From Erwinia typographi (GTDB taxonomy: Bacteria > Pseudomonadota > Gammaproteobacteria > Enterobacterales > Enterobacteriaceae): 60,413 bases of DNA. Where the stretch lies: the NCBI RefSeq assembly GCF_000773975.1, contig NZ_JRUQ01000005.1:1-60413 (forward strand), in the 5' to 3' direction. This document shows, in pieces, positions 1 to 9,830 of this stretch. The notes under the pieces were generated by a model. The model was given only the letters and a program-made list of their open reading frames with translations, searched no databases and was not told the origin of the DNA. The position numbers and the translations under genes are program-made. The stretch's first letter is position 1; the number at the start of each line of letters is the position of its first letter.

Positions 1-441
1 ACCTTCGAGCTGAGCAGGGAACTGGCGGTTACGCCGTTTGCGGGAATGGTGGTCCGCCATAATATGACCGGCGGCTATCAGGAACGCGGAGCCGGAGACT
101 TTAACCTCAGCGTCAGCCGTTACAGTGAGACGGCGACAGATGCAGTTGCGGGTCTGCGAGTGGACTATAAAGGCCGAAATGGCTGGTCCGCTTCGGCCAC
201 GCTGGAAGGTGGGCCAAACGTGGGCTACAGCCAGAGCGGCAGCACCGCCTCGCTTCAGGGGATGCAGGGGCAAAAGTTCCGCGTTAACGGCGAGAAAGAC
301 TCCGGCGGCCTGAACTCCCGCGCGTCAGTAGGCGCGAACTATCGTAGCGGCAACACCGGGTTGGACATGAATGTTTACCAGTGGAGAGAACAAGGCGCAG
401 CGGATAACGGCTTTATGCTGAACGCCACGCGCAGTTTCTGA
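1..441 (+). CDS. Autotransporter beta-barrel domain, C-terminal part (5' end outside window)
   Basis: The frame is open from the first base and ends in Ser-Phe at a TGA, so this is the 3' end of a larger gene. The 146 visible residues alternate short polar and aromatic or hydrophobic strands (for example GFMLNATRSF), and the protein ends in phenylalanine, the usual last residue of outer-membrane barrels recognised by the BAM complex. Glycine- and Asn-rich turns match the translocator domain of type V autotransporters. The passenger lies upstream, so the function cannot be read. A strong hairpin terminator follows. Another outer-membrane barrel family is possible but less likely. Confidence 0.7.
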   Translation, partial: TFELSRELAVTPFAGMVVRHNMTGGYQERGAGDFNLSVSRYSETATDAVAGLRVDYKGRNGWSASATLEGGPNVGYSQSGSTASLQGMQGQKFRVNGEKDSGGLNSRASVGANYRSGNTGLDMNVYQWREQGAADNGFMLNATRSF

Positions 442-475
442 TCGATAGCCAGCAATGGGTATCAGGTAACATCTG

Positions 476-503
476 AGCCTTCCCCTCAGGGGAAGGCTTT
501 AAA
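476..503 (+). terminator. Terminator after the autotransporter gene
   Basis: A perfect 10-bp stem (AGCCTTCCCC / GGGGAAGGCT) with a 3-base loop is followed by TTTAAA. The T-run is short, so some read-through into the next gene is possible. Confidence 0.65.
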
Positions 504-516
504 CGGAAGCGAAAAG

Positions 517-1065
517 ATGATGGAACGCGGTTTAAAAGCATTGTGCGGCATGACGCTAATGGCAGCGGTAGTGCTGGCAGGTGGGTGCAGGGATAACACA
601 CAGGAGAGTACGGAGATGAAATTTGTAAACGTGGAGCAGGTTCTGAAGGACTCAGGCCTGTTGGCGCAGGAGGCTGGCCATCTGGACGTGGTCAGGGCAA
701 AACTGGTGGAGGGCGCTGACCGCGCTGCGGCCAGCTACAGTGAGATGACCTTAGAGAACCAACAGAAGGCGAGGGCAGCGGATAGCCGGTTATTGAATAT
801 TCAGTGGCAGGCGGAGCAGCAGGCAGCACGAATTGCGGTGATCAGCGAGTTGAAAAAGGCGGTTGCCGCATGGCGGGAGAAACATCATGCCGCAGCGGTG
901 CTGCCAGCAGGGCTGGCGCTATCGGTGTCAGCACAGGCAGACATCAGCGGTGAGATAGCGAAAGTGTTGAAGGAGCAGTCGGTACAGTTCGGCACGCTGC
1001 CGGAGGTGACGCTGAAGACGGAAGAGCCGGATGCTGAGGTTGAAGGCACATCGCACGCGCACTAA
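517..1065 (+). CDS. Putative lipoprotein, coiled-coil-like, unknown function
   Basis: I do not recognise this 182-residue protein. The N-terminus has a short basic region, a hydrophobic stretch and a cysteine at residue 24 (VVLAGGC), which resembles a lipobox although the -3 position is not ideal. The mature part is charged, Ala/Glu/Gln-rich and probably helical (residues about 40-130), with no aromatic core motif. Two adjacent ATG codons (517 and 520) are possible starts; GGAAG lies upstream. It sits 75 bp after the autotransporter, is separated from it by a hairpin, and is closed by a bidirectional terminator. A helper or envelope role is only a guess from position. Confidence 0.6.
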   Translation: MMERGLKALCGMTLMAAVVLAGGCRDNTQESTEMKFVNVEQVLKDSGLLAQEAGHLDVVRAKLVEGADRAAASYSEMTLENQQKARAADSRLLNIQWQAEQQAARIAVISELKKAVAAWREKHHAAAVLPAGLALSVSAQADISGEIAKVLKEQSVQFGTLPEVTLKTEEPDAEVEGTSHAH

Positions 1066-1087
1066 ACAGTAGGTAATTTTTTCTGGG

Positions 1088-1122
1088 AAAAAAAAGCCCC
1101 GGTCAGAAGACCAGGGCTTTTT
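1088..1122. terminator. Bidirectional terminator between the lipoprotein gene and rne
   Basis: A-run, stem AAGCCCcGGTC / GACCaGGGCTT with an AGAA loop, then a T-run. It has poly-T in both directions and lies between two convergent genes, so it can end both. Confidence 0.85.
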
Positions 1123-1136
1123 CGTTCAGGCATCAC

Positions 1137-4100
1137 TTACTCGGGACGTGTAGCCGGAGCGGTGGCCTGATGGGTTGCGGCATGACCGCCAGCGGAACCT
1201 TTACCTTCAAAGCTGAAGGGAGGCCGCACCCAGTCACTGTGACGCGCAGGTTCCGGCTGGTAGTCAGGCGCAGGCGCTTTGGTCATCGGTGCCGCGGCAT
1301 GATGCTTATAGGCCGGCTGAGCAGAGACTGCCTTAGCGACTGACGCAGGCGCTTCTGGCGCGGGCACCGCAGGCGTTGGCTCAGCAGCAGCAGGTGCTTC
1401 TGGCGCAAGCGCAGCAGCCGCTGGCTCGGAAGCAGCAGGTGCTTCTGGCGCAGGCTCAGCAGCCGTTGGCTCAGCAGCAGCAGGTGCTTCTGGCGCAGGC
1501 TCAGCAGCCGCTGGCTCGGAAGCAGCAGGTGCTTCTGGCGCAGGCTCAGCAGCCGTTGGCTCAGAAGCGACTGGCGCTGCTTCGGCAGCAGTCGGTGCAA
1601 CTGGCTCATCTCGGGCTGGAACCGGCGCATGTGGCTCGGTCGCCACTACAGGCTCCGCCACCGCTTCCGGTGCTGCCAGTACCTCTTCAACCTGCTGCTC
1701 AACGGCAAGGCTGACGTCAGCGGCGGCTTCACCAGCCTGCTGGCTGACTTCTTCTGCAGCGCGCTGCTCTTCAACCTGCCGGGCTTCAGCCACAATCTCT
1801 TCCACCGCGCTAACCGCATCGACGGCAGGCTGTGTTTCAGCCGCTGGCGCAGCGTCTTCAACCGGCACAGCCGCTTTAGCGACGGAATCGGCAACCGGCT
1901 CATCAGCTGACGAGATGACCGCAGGCTCTTCGTTGACCGGAACCTCAATCGCAGCCGTTTCATCGGTGTTGACCAGCGCGATCTCCGGGGTATTTTCCGG
2001 CTGTGGTTCCGCAATGTGAACCGGCTGGGCTTCAGCTATCGCTTCCTCAGGCTGCGAGGTAGCAGCAACAGAAGCCACCGCCACGGCATCGGCGGTATCC
2101 TGATCCTGATGGCCGTATTCAGGAACAACAGACTGCTCGTGTTCATGCTCGTCAGAAGCCTGGGCTACGGGATAAGTGATCCAGACTTTGCCTGAGGCCA
2201 TCTCAGGTGAGGCCGCCGCAAAGGTCAGCGGCATTGGCGACTGGTTCGGGTAGCGCTCATCACGGTAGCGGCGGCGGCGCTGGCCGCTGACGCGCAGGTG
2301 GCGAGGAGAACGACGAGAGCGGCGCGGCATACTGTTGCTGTCGCGATCTTCGCTCTCTTCCGCATCGCTGTGAGTGTCCACGGCGGCAGGGAGTTCAGCA
2401 GCGGTCTGAACCGGTGCGGCTTCTTCTGCCGGAGCAAAAGAGCGGGCAGCGGTCTGCTCAGCGGTTTCAATGCGCACTTTCTGGGCGAGCTGGCGCGGTT
2501 TACGGCGCGGCAAGACCTGAACGTGTTCGTCATTTTCACCCGTTCCCTCGACGGCGACCTCAGCAACGTCGGCAATTTTCTCTTCCTGCACCGGTGGACG
2601 TTTGTCTTCCTGGCGACGACGAGGCTGACGTTCGCGACGTGGCTGCTGCGACTCTTCTGCTACCGGCTGAAGGTCGTCGTTCGCTTCTGCGACGGCAGGC
2701 GCGTTGCGTTTACGGCGATTCTCTTCACGGCTTTCAGCGGCCGGATCGCGGTCGCGAGTCATACGCTCATTGCGATTAGAGTGACGTTCGTTACGCGGAT
2801 TGCGTTCGGTACGCTCACTGCGCTCTGAGCGGTCATTACGCTCTGAACGGTCAGCGTTACGATCGTTACGGTCGCTGCGTTCGGTACTACGTTCGCCGCG
2901 TTCGCCATAACGTTCGCCACGATCGCCATTATTACGATCGCGACGGTTGTTCTGACGGCGGTTATTACGACGCTCACCGCGCGGTGCCGCAGCCGCTTCC
3001 GGCGCTTTTTCTTCCACAACGGCTGGCTGAGGCTGTTCAGCAGGTTTCTCTTCACCGGCGAACATTTTCTTCAGGCCACGGAAGAAGCGGCCCATCAGGC
3101 TGCTACCTGCTTCGACAGGCGCCGCTGGTTTAGCGGTGGTGGCAACCTGTGGCGCGTCTTCAGCAACCGGTTCCTGCGGCGCAGGCGGCGCATCTGGCAT
3201 CACAAAGGCCGCCAGAGCTGGCTGCTCAGGGCGTTTACGTTCAGCCTGCTCTTCTTCAGAAGGCAGCGCCATCTCGGCTTCATGCAGCTTCGGCAGATGG
3301 TAGCTGAGGGTCTGGGTCTCTTCACCGCTGCGCACGCGCAGAACGGAGAAGTGCGGAGTCTGCATCTGATCGTTAGGGACGATGATGGCGCGCACGCCGC
3401 CCTGACGTTTCTCAATAGCACTCACCGCCTCGCGCTTTTCGTTCAGCAGATAGGAGGCGATCTGGACCGGCACGATGGCGTGGACTTCTTTGGTGTTCTC
3501 CTTCAGCGCTTCTTCTTCAATCAGGCGCAGAATGGAGAGTGACAGCGACTCGTTATCACGAATGGTGCCGGTGCCGCTACAGCGCGGGCAAACGTGATGG
3601 CTGGACTCGCCCAGCGACGGGCTGAGGCGCTGGCGGGACATCTCCAGCAGGCCGAAACGAGAGATATGGCTGATCTGAATGCGGGCGCGATCCTGACGGA
3701 CCGCCTCGCGCAGACGGTTCTCAACCGCGCGCTGGTGGCGGACCGGCGTCATATCGATGTAGTCGATAACAATCAGGCCGCCGAGGTCGCGCAGGCGCAG
3801 CTGGCGGGCAATTTCGTCCGCCGCTTCGAGGTTGGTATTGAAGGCTGTCTCTTCGATATCGCCACCGCGAGTAGCGCGAGCGGAGTTGATGTCGATGGCG
3901 GTCAGCGCTTCAGTGGAGTCGATAACAATCGACCCGCCGGAAGGCAGGCGCACTTCACGCTGGAAGGCGGATTCGATCTGCGATTCAATCTGATAGTGGC
4001 TGAACAGCGGGATTTCACCGTTGTAGAGCTTAATTTTGCTGCTGAAGTCAGGGCGGCCAAGCGCAGCGATATGCTGACGCGCCAGCTCAAGAACTTTAGG

Positions 4101-4799
4101 ATTATCGATAAGAATTTCACCGATATCCTGGCGCAGATAGTCGCGGAAGGCGCGGACAATCACGTTGCTTTCCTGATGGATCAGGAACGGAGCAGGGCGG
4201 CTGTCTGCGGCTTTTTTAATCGCTTCCCAGTGCTTCATACGGAAGCTCAGATCCCACTGCAACGCTTCGGCCGATTTGCCAACGCCTGCGGTGCGAACGA
4301 TCAGTCCCATCCCTTCCGGCAGTTCGAGAGCAGAAAGCGCCTCTTTCAGTTCGGTGCGATCATCACCTTCGATACGGCGCGAGATGCCGCCAGCACGCGG
4401 GTTGTTTGGCATCAGCACCAGATAGCTGCCGGCCAGACTGATAAAGGTCGTTAAGGCTGCGCCTTTATTTCCACGCTCTTCTTTATCGATCTGGACGATA
4501 ACTTCCTGTCCTTCACGCAGCACGTCCTTAATATTGGGGCGGCCGTGGGAAGAATAGTTGTTGGGAAAGTATTCGCGGGAGATTTCTTTCAGGGGGAGGA
4601 AACCGTGTCTCTCAGCGCCATAATCAACGAAAGCGGCTTCAAGGCTGGGTTCAATGCGGGTGATCTTGCCTTTGTAGATGTTGGCTTTTTTCTGTTCGTG
4701 TCCCGGGCTTTCAATATCCAGGTCATACAGGCGCTGTCCATCCACGAGAGCGACACGCAACTCCTCCTGCTGAGTTGCGTTTATCAACATTCTTTTCAT
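1137..4799 (-). CDS. rne: Ribonuclease E, essential endoribonuclease and degradosome scaffold
   Basis: RNase E cuts single-stranded AU-rich RNA in mRNA decay, rRNA and tRNA maturation, at the inner membrane. Residues 1-530 are nearly identical to the E. coli enzyme: S1 domain (about 35-125), 5'-sensor region, DNase-I-like core with the catalytic aspartates in AIDIN and IVIDYIDM (303 and 346), and the zinc-link CPRCSGTG near 404. The C-terminal half shows the membrane-binding amphipathic segment ([13 protein letters not shown]), an Arg-rich RNA-binding region, the [12 protein letters not shown] region with enolase site after it, and the terminal HSDWVRPPF PNPase site. At 1220 residues it is longer than the E. 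coli protein (1061), largely through Arg/Asp/Asn-rich and Ala/Pro/Glu repeat expansions. Confidence 0.98.
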   Translation of the reverse strand: MKRMLINATQQEELRVALVDGQRLYDLDIESPGHEQKKANIYKGKITRIEPSLEAAFVDYGAERHGFLPLKEISREYFPNNYSSHGRPNIKDVLREGQEVIVQIDKEERGNKGAALTTFISLAGSYLVLMPNNPRAGGISRRIEGDDRTELKEALSALELPEGMGLIVRTAGVGKSAEALQWDLSFRMKHWEAIKKAADSRPAPFLIHQESNVIVRAFRDYLRQDIGEILIDNPKVLELARQHIAALGRPDFSSKIKLYNGEIPLFSHYQIESQIESAFQREVRLPSGGSIVIDSTEALTAIDINSARATRGGDIEETAFNTNLEAADEIARQLRLRDLGGLIVIDYIDMTPVRHQRAVENRLREAVRQDRARIQISHISRFGLLEMSRQRLSPSLGESSHHVCPRCSGTGTIRDNESLSLSILRLIEEEALKENTKEVHAIVPVQIASYLLNEKREAVSAIEKRQGGVRAIIVPNDQMQTPHFSVLRVRSGEETQTLSYHLPKLHEAEMALPSEEEQAERKRPEQPALAAFVMPDAPPAPQEPVAEDAPQVATTAKPAAPVEAGSSLMGRFFRGLKKMFAGEEKPAEQPQPAVVEEKAPEAAAAPRGERRNNRRQNNRRDRNNGDRGERYGERGERSTERSDRNDRNADRSERNDRSERSERTERNPRNERHSNRNERMTRDRDPAAESREENRRKRNAPAVAEANDDLQPVAEESQQPRRERQPRRRQEDKRPPVQEEKIADVAEVAVEGTGENDEHVQVLPRRKPRQLAQKVRIETAEQTAARSFAPAEEAAPVQTAAELPAAVDTHSDAEESEDRDSNSMPRRSRRSPRHLRVSGQRRRRYRDERYPNQSPMPLTFAAASPEMASGKVWITYPVAQASDEHEHEQSVVPEYGHQDQDTADAVAVASVAATSQPEEAIAEAQPVHIAEPQPENTPEIALVNTDETAAIEVPVNEEPAVISSADEPVADSVAKAAVPVEDAAPAAETQPAVDAVSAVEEIVAEARQVEEQRAAEEVSQQAGEAAADVSLAVEQQVEEVLAAPEAVAEPVVATEPHAPVPARDEPVAPTAAEAAPVASEPTAAEPAPEAPAASEPAAAEPAPEAPAAAEPTAAEPAPEAPAASEPAAAALAPEAPAAAEPTPAVPAPEAPASVAKAVSAQPAYKHHAAAPMTKAPAPDYQPEPARHSDWVRPPFSFEGKGSAGGHAATHQATAPATRPE
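1348..1572 (-). repeat. 45-bp tandem repeat inside rne (Ala/Pro/Glu repeats)
   Basis: The string ggtgcttctggcgca recurs at 1393, 1438, 1483 and 1528, with a variant at 1348: five units at an exact 45-bp period. Each encodes 15 residues of the type [14 protein letters not shown]. Alternate units resemble each other more, giving a 90-bp higher order. The repeat stays in frame and lies in the disordered linker before the PNPase-binding tail, so its length can probably vary between strains. Confidence 0.9.
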
Positions 4800-5198
4800 C
4801 GTAACTTACTCATTATTCTTACATTAGTGACAAAGCTACGGGCAATAGTAACGCTGGACGCGAGTAACCGATGGCCCCGAGTCTCATCGCAAAAACGTCA
4901 ACCTCACGGCTGTGGTCTGCTAAGGGGCGCAAAATCTCGGCAGCCTGTTTTTCATTTGGAAAAACAGCGCTTTTAAAAAAGGGGGGACCGCCAGTGAATA
5001 ACCAGAGTGAACCAATCCCGTCTTGTCGTCCAGGCTGCAACCCGCAGCCCGCTAAATGCCTGATTGCTCAATACGTCTTACGCCATTGCTGCGTGTATGG
5101 GCTATCCGGCAAACTTCTTATTACGCTTGTTCCTTGTTTCACAAGGTTAAGCGAGAAAAAACATTAGCATTATTCCATTGCTAACCTTGAGATAGCAA
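4800..5198 (-). promoter_or_regulatory. rne promoter and long 5' leader
   Basis: On the minus strand TTGCTA (5193-5198) and AATAAT (5169-5174) are 18 bp apart. Transcription from there would start near 5162, giving a leader of roughly 363 nt. In E. coli the rne leader is 361 nt long and its hairpins let RNase E cleave and so control its own mRNA. The matching length supports both the promoter and the conserved autoregulation. The rest of the gap (5199-5338) must hold the rluC promoter, but I see no clear boxes there. Confidence 0.6.
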
Positions 5199-5368
5199 GG
5201 TGACTTTCGCTGCACTGTGAAGTTTATCGCGGGTTACCGGGCTATTTAGCTCGCATTTCTCTCAATTGCCCAGAAACTGCTCATAAATCCTCATTAACAA
5301 AGTCACTGTCAGTTAAGCACAGAAAAAGAGGTGGCGCTATGCTGGCGCTGTATTTAGAATCGCCGACC

Positions 5369-6337
5369 ATGAAAACCAATACTCCAGCAGTCCGAACGGT
5401 GACTATCTCTGCCGATGAGGCGGGACAGCGCATCGATAATTTTTTGCGTACGCAGCTTAAAGGCGTGCCGAAAAGCATGATTTATCGCATTTTGCGGAAG
5501 GGTGAAGTGCGGGTGAATAAAGGCCGCATCAAGCCTGAATATAAGCTCGAAGCCGGTGACGAGGTGCGTATCCCGCCGGTAAGAGTGGCGGAGCGCGACG
5601 ATCAGGCGGTGTCACCCAAACTGGATAAAGTGGCGGCATTAGCTGACGCGATTATTTATGAAGACGATCATCTCCTGGTGATGAACAAACCTTCAGGTAC
5701 GGCGGTACACGGCGGCAGCGGATTAAGTTTTGGGGTGATTGAAGGCCTGCGTGCGCTGCGGCCGGAAGCGCGCTTCCTTGAGCTGGTTCACCGTCTCGAT
5801 CGTGACACCTCAGGTATTCTGCTGGTGGCGAAAAAGCGCTCGGCGCTGCGCTCGCTGCACGAACAGCTGAGAGAGAAGGGGATGCAAAAGGATTATCTGG
5901 CGCTGGTCCGCGGCCAGTGGCCTTCGCATATTAAAAGCGTTCAGGCGCCGCTGCTGAAAAATATTCTGCAAAGCGGCGAGCGCATTGTCCGGGTCAGCAG
6001 CGAAGGCAAACCTTCGGAAACGCGCTTCAAGGTAGAAGAGCGCTATGCTCAAGCCACGCTGGTGAAGGCCAGCCCGGTTACCGGCCGCACGCACCAGATC
6101 CGCGTGCATACGCAGCATGCCGGCCATCCAATTGCCTTTGACGATCGCTATGGCGAACGTGACTTTGACGCGCAGCTGTCGGCGACCGGCCTGAAACGGC
6201 TATTTCTGCACGCCGCCGCGCTAAAATTCACCCATCCCAATACGGGAGAGGTCATGAGGGTGGAAGCGCCGCTGGATAGCGAATTGAAACGCTGTCTTGA
6301 ATTACTGCGTAAAACCTCGCCAGGCAAGAGTAGCTAG
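5369..6337 (+). CDS. rluC: 23S rRNA pseudouridine synthase RluC
   Basis: RluC makes pseudouridines at 955, 2504 and 2580 of 23S rRNA. An N-terminal S4-like RNA-binding domain (about 10-75) precedes the RluA-type catalytic domain with the catalytic Asp in [10 protein letters not shown], followed by GRTHQIRVH. The start at 5369 (MKTNTPAV) matches the E. coli N-terminus (MKTETPSV). An in-frame ATG at 5339 has the better ribosome binding site (AAGAGGTGG, 6 bp away) and would add ten residues, so the true start is open. Divergent from rne and convergent with yceF (21 bp gap). Confidence 0.95.
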   Translation: MKTNTPAVRTVTISADEAGQRIDNFLRTQLKGVPKSMIYRILRKGEVRVNKGRIKPEYKLEAGDEVRIPPVRVAERDDQAVSPKLDKVAALADAIIYEDDHLLVMNKPSGTAVHGGSGLSFGVIEGLRALRPEARFLELVHRLDRDTSGILLVAKKRSALRSLHEQLREKGMQKDYLALVRGQWPSHIKSVQAPLLKNILQSGERIVRVSSEGKPSETRFKVEERYAQATLVKASPVTGRTHQIRVHTQHAGHPIAFDDRYGERDFDAQLSATGLKRLFLHAAALKFTHPNTGEVMRVEAPLDSELKRCLELLRKTSPGKSS

Positions 6338-6358
6338 TCTTCAGCGGCAGGGAGGCTG

Positions 6359-6946
6359 CTACTGAGCCGCCAGCGGATCAACGCCCGCCTGGCGCAGCAT
6401 TTCGCACAGCGCGATCAGCGGCAGTCCAATCAATGTATTCGGATCGCGTCCGGAAAGGCTGTCGAACAGCGTAATCCCCAGTCCCTCACTTTTAAAACTT
6501 CCGGCGCAGTTCAGCGGCTGTTCGCGGGCAATGTAATTGACGATTTCTTCCTCCCTAAGCTCCCGGAAATTCACCTTAAATGGCTCGCAAATGACCTGTA
6601 GCTGTTTATGATGACTGTTAAAAAGCGCCAGTCCGCTATAAAAAACCACGCTATGCCCGCTTGCCTGCCTGAGTTGGCGCTGGGCGTTCTCCGGCGTGTG
6701 CGGCTTGCCGGTTATTTTTCCGTCAATCACGCAGACCTGATCCGCCCCAATAATCAGATGCTCAGGATACTTTCCTGCCAGCGCCTGAGCCTTGGCCGCT
6801 GCCAGCCGCATTACAAGTTCGCCAGCAGACTCATCAGCTTGTGGCGTTTCATCCACCTCCGGCGCGGCGCTGATAAAGGGCAGGCCCAGCTTTTCCAGCA
6901 GCGTTTTTCTGAACGGCGAGGTTGAGGCTAATACCAGTTGGGTCAT
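6359..6946 (-). CDS. yceF: Maf-family nucleotide pyrophosphatase YceF (7-methyl-GTP)
   Basis: Maf proteins hydrolyse non-canonical or modified nucleoside triphosphates to keep them out of nucleic acids; the YceF branch prefers 7-methyl-GTP. The protein has 195 residues. The signature near the N-terminus ([16 protein letters not shown]), the EVDE motif, and GADQVC with the conserved Asp are all present. It is divergent from yceD with 143 bp between. The assignment to the YceF rather than the YhdE branch rests on similarity and on its location beside yceD-rpmF. Confidence 0.93.
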   Translation of the reverse strand: MTQLVLASTSPFRKTLLEKLGLPFISAAPEVDETPQADESAGELVMRLAAAKAQALAGKYPEHLIIGADQVCVIDGKITGKPHTPENAQRQLRQASGHSVVFYSGLALFNSHHKQLQVICEPFKVNFRELREEEIVNYIAREQPLNCAGSFKSEGLGITLFDSLSGRDPNTLIGLPLIALCEMLRQAGVDPLAAQ

Positions 6947-7051
6947 CTTTTTTTTCCAGAATAGATAGCGAATCGGTGCAAGGCATTTTAAACTGTGCGC
7001 CGCATTGGATGCGAATATTGGGTGAAAGATGCTGTAAACAGGCCTTTTTCT

Positions 7052-7080
7052 TTGACTCTATCTCGTTACAAAGTTAATAT
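7052..7080 (+). promoter_or_regulatory. Promoter of the yceD-rpmF-plsX-fab operon
   Basis: TTGACT (7052-7057) and TAATAT (7075-7080) are separated by exactly 17 bp, a strong sigma-70 promoter. Transcription should begin around 7086-7088, only a few bases before the yceD ATG at 7090, so the mRNA would be nearly leaderless. Confidence 0.75.
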
Positions 7081-7089
7081 GCGCGCCCT

Positions 7090-7611
7090 ATGCAAAAGGT
7101 AAAATTACCCCTGACTCTCGATCCGGTTCGTACCGCTCAAAAGCGCCTTGATTATCAGGGTGTTTACACCCCTCAACAGGTGGAGCGTATTGCCGAATCG
7201 GTAGTGAGTGTGGACAGTGATGTAGAGTGTTCGATGTCGTTCGCTATCGATAGCCAGCGTTTAGCGGTACTTAACGGTACTGCATCGGTTGACGTTACGC
7301 TGTGCTGTCAACGCTGCAATAAGACATTCCCGCATCAGGTCCATGTGACGTATTGTTTCAGCCCGGTCGTGACTGACGAACAGGCTGAGGCACTACCGGA
7401 AGCGTACGAGCCGGTCGAGGTCAACGAGTTTGGTGAAATCGATCTGCTGGCGGTGGTTGAAGATGAAATTATCCTCGCTCTGCCTGTCGTTCCGGTGCAT
7501 GATTCTGAACACTGTGAAGTGTCCGAGGCGGACATGGTGTTTGGCAAACTGCCTGCAGAGGCGGAAAAACCAAACCCATTTGCCGTATTAGCCAGTTTAA
7601 AGCGTAAGTAA
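7090..7611 (+). CDS. yceD: 23S rRNA accumulation protein YceD (DUF177)
   Basis: YceD belongs to the DUF177 family, linked to accumulation of 23S rRNA and co-transcribed with rpmF in many bacteria; the mechanism is not known. The protein has 173 residues, the same as in E. coli, with a Cys pair in CCQRCNKTF, an acidic [18 protein letters not shown] segment and the C-terminal [12 protein letters not shown]. There is no Shine-Dalgarno sequence upstream of the ATG, consistent with the promoter position almost touching the start. rpmF begins 14 bp downstream. Confidence 0.95.
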   Translation: MQKVKLPLTLDPVRTAQKRLDYQGVYTPQQVERIAESVVSVDSDVECSMSFAIDSQRLAVLNGTASVDVTLCCQRCNKTFPHQVHVTYCFSPVVTDEQAEALPEAYEPVEVNEFGEIDLLAVVEDEIILALPVVPVHDSEHCEVSEADMVFGKLPAEAEKPNPFAVLASLKRK

Positions 7612-7625
7612 TAGGAGTAAGGTCC

Positions 7626-7796
7626 ATGGCCGTACAACAGAATAAACCAACCCGTTCCAAGCGTGGTATGCGTCGTTCACACGATGCTCTGACCACTTCC
7701 TCTCTTTCCGTAGATAAAGTTTCTGGCGAAACGCATCTGCGTCACCACATCACTGCGGATGGTTACTACCGCGGTCGCAAGGTCATCGTTAAGTAA
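7626..7796 (+). CDS. rpmF: 50S ribosomal protein L32
   Basis: This 56-residue basic protein starts [20 protein letters not shown] and ends [10 protein letters not shown], matching L32, a structural protein of the large ribosomal subunit. It is one residue shorter than the E. coli protein (one residue is missing around DALTTSSLS). This L32 type lacks the zinc cysteines seen in other phyla. The ribosome binding site TAGGAG lies upstream. It is the second gene of the operon leading into plsX and the fab genes, the classical link of ribosome and lipid synthesis. Confidence 0.97.
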   Translation: MAVQQNKPTRSKRGMRRSHDALTTSSLSVDKVSGETHLRHHITADGYYRGRKVIVK

Positions 7797-7822
7797 TTCT
7801 TGCGGATACGCAAGGCGATACT

Positions 7823-8857
7823 TTGCCACGTCTGACCCTGGCGATTGATGCCATGGGCGGGGATTTCGGTCCCTGCGTGACAGTGCCTGCTGCAATGCAG
7901 GCACTGGCCTCAAACTCGCAGCTGCATCTTCTTCTGGTCGGTGACCCCGACAACATCTCGTCATTTCTGGCAAAAGCTGATTCTGCCTTATTGGCACGTC
8001 TGGATATTATTCCTGCCGAGTCGGTTATTGCCAGTGATGCCAGACCTTCCCAGGCGATTCGTCAAAGCCGCGGGACGTCGATGCGGGTGGCGCTGGAGCT
8101 GATTAAAGAGGGGAAGGCTCAGGCCTGCGTCAGCGCCGGAAATACCGGGGCGCTGATGGGCCTGGCAAAATTATTGCTAAAGCCGCTCGACGGCATTGAG
8201 CGCCCCGCGCTGATGACGGTACTGCCGAATCAGCAAAAGGGCAAAACGGTGGTGCTGGACCTGGGCGCAAACGTCGAGTCCGACAGCGCGATGCTGGTGC
8301 AGTTTGCGATTATGGGCGCGGTGATGGCGGAGGAGGTGCTCTGCGTACAAAACCCCCGCGTGGCGCTGCTGAATATTGGTCAGGAAGAGACCAAGGGATT
8401 AAACAGTATCCGCGATGCTGCAGTTATTCTGCGTGAATCGCCGGAAATTAACTATATTGGATACCTCGAAGGTAACGATCTTCTTACCGGGAAAACGGAT
8501 GTGCTTGTTTGCGATGGTTTTGTGGGCAATGTCACCCTGAAAACCATGGAAGGCGTGGTAAGAATGTTCCTTTCGCTGTTGAAATCACAGGGCGAAGGTA
8601 AAAAAAGGGCCTGGTGGATGACGCTGCTGGGGCGTTTGGTTAAAAAACGTCTGGCAAAGCGCTTCGGCCACCTCAACCCCGACCAGTACAATGGTGCCTG
8701 TCTGTTAGGATTACGCGGCTCCGTGATTAAAAGTCATGGCGCAGCGAATCAACGCGCATTCACTGCGGCGATAGAACAGGCAGAGCAGGCGGTGCGGCGG
8801 CAAGTTCCCGAGCGAATTGCTGCCCGCCTTCAGGCTGTATTACCTAAGAGTGACTGA
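7823..8857 (+). CDS. plsX: Phosphate acyltransferase PlsX
   Basis: PlsX converts acyl-ACP and phosphate into acyl-phosphate, a donor for phospholipid synthesis, as a peripheral membrane enzyme. The 344 residues begin at TTG with AAGGCG upstream; this start aligns with the E. coli N-terminus. Family signatures include [31 protein letters not shown] and [11 protein letters not shown]. The C-terminus is shorter than in E. coli by about a dozen residues. It stands 26 bp after rpmF and 5 bp before fabH. Confidence 0.96.
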   Translation: MPRLTLAIDAMGGDFGPCVTVPAAMQALASNSQLHLLLVGDPDNISSFLAKADSALLARLDIIPAESVIASDARPSQAIRQSRGTSMRVALELIKEGKAQACVSAGNTGALMGLAKLLLKPLDGIERPALMTVLPNQQKGKTVVLDLGANVESDSAMLVQFAIMGAVMAEEVLCVQNPRVALLNIGQEETKGLNSIRDAAVILRESPEINYIGYLEGNDLLTGKTDVLVCDGFVGNVTLKTMEGVVRMFLSLLKSQGEGKKRAWWMTLLGRLVKKRLAKRFGHLNPDQYNGACLLGLRGSVIKSHGAANQRAFTAAIEQAEQAVRRQVPERIAARLQAVLPKSD

Positions 8858-8862
8858 CGTAC

Positions 8863-9816
8863 ATGTATACGAAGATTATCGGTACGGGAAGCTATTTGCC
8901 CGAACAGGTGCGGACTAACGCCGATCTGGAAAAAATGGTGGATACATCGGACGAGTGGATTGTCACCCGCACCGGTATCCGTGAGCGTCGCATTGCTGGG
9001 CCGGATGAAACCGTAGCCACAATGGGTTTCCATGCCGCTGAGCGCGCGCTTGAAATGGCCGGCATCGATAAGAACGATATTGGGCTGATTGTGGTCGCTA
9101 CCACCTCTTCCAGCCACGCTTTCCCCAGTTCAGCCTGCATGATCCAGCAGATGCTGGGGATTGACGACGCTGCGTCATTTGACCTCGCGGCAGCCTGCGC
9201 AGGCTTTACCTACGCGCTGAGCGTCGCCGATCAGTACATCAAAAATGGTGCGGTTAAGAATGCGCTGGTGATTGGCGCGGACGTGCTGGCGAGAATGCTC
9301 GATCCTGAAGATCGCGGCACCATCATCCTGTTTGGCGACGGCGCGGGCGCGGCCGTGCTGGCTGCCAGCGAACAACCCGGCATCATTTCTACCCATCTGC
9401 ACGCCGACGGCCGCTATGGCGAGCTGCTGACGCTGTCCAACCAGGATCGTCAGCATCAGGACCAGCCTTCCTATGTCACCATGGCCGGCAACGAAGTCTT
9501 CAAAGTGGCGGTGACGGAGCTGGCGCATATCGTTGACGAAACGCTGCAGGCCAATAACCTGGATCGCGAAGCTATTGACTGGCTGGTGCCGCATCAGGCT
9601 AACCTGCGCATTATCAGCGCCACTGCCCGCAAGCTGGGCATGGGCATGGATAAAGTCGTGGTCACCCTCGATCGTCACGGAAACACTTCTGCTGCTTCCG
9701 TGCCTTCCGCGTTGGATGAGGCCGTGCGTGACGGACGTATTCAACCTGGACAGCTTATTTTGCTGGAAGCCTTTGGCGGTGGGTTCACCTGGGGCTCGGC
9801 GCTGGTTCGTTTTTAA
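8863..9816 (+). CDS. fabH: 3-oxoacyl-ACP synthase III (KAS III)
   Basis: FabH starts fatty acid synthesis by condensing acetyl-CoA with malonyl-ACP. The thiolase-fold protein has 317 residues. The nucleophile is Cys112 in [10 protein letters not shown], with the catalytic His in VPHQANLRI and the Asn in [10 protein letters not shown] near residue 274. The C-terminal [13 protein letters not shown] is typical. Start ATG at 8863, only 5 bp after plsX, in the fabHDG cluster. Confidence 0.97.
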   Translation: MYTKIIGTGSYLPEQVRTNADLEKMVDTSDEWIVTRTGIRERRIAGPDETVATMGFHAAERALEMAGIDKNDIGLIVVATTSSSHAFPSSACMIQQMLGIDDAASFDLAAACAGFTYALSVADQYIKNGAVKNALVIGADVLARMLDPEDRGTIILFGDGAGAAVLAASEQPGIISTHLHADGRYGELLTLSNQDRQHQDQPSYVTMAGNEVFKVAVTELAHIVDETLQANNLDREAIDWLVPHQANLRIISATARKLGMGMDKVVVTLDRHGNTSAASVPSALDEAVRDGRIQPGQLILLEAFGGGFTWGSALVRF

Positions 9817-9830
9817 TTAAGGACATAACA

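Noticed and set aside
1348..1572. CRISPR-like periodicity
   Set aside because: Units are contiguous with no unique spacers and encode in-frame RNase E repeats.
1376..1714. Gln/Leu/Ala-rich repeat protein in the rne repeat region
   Set aside because: It is the reverse-strand reading of the 45-bp repeat in rne; periodic DNA is open in several frames.
3594..4454. 286-codon frame antisense to rne
   Set aside because: Lies fully opposite the highly conserved RNase E catalytic domain; no domain or binding site of its own.
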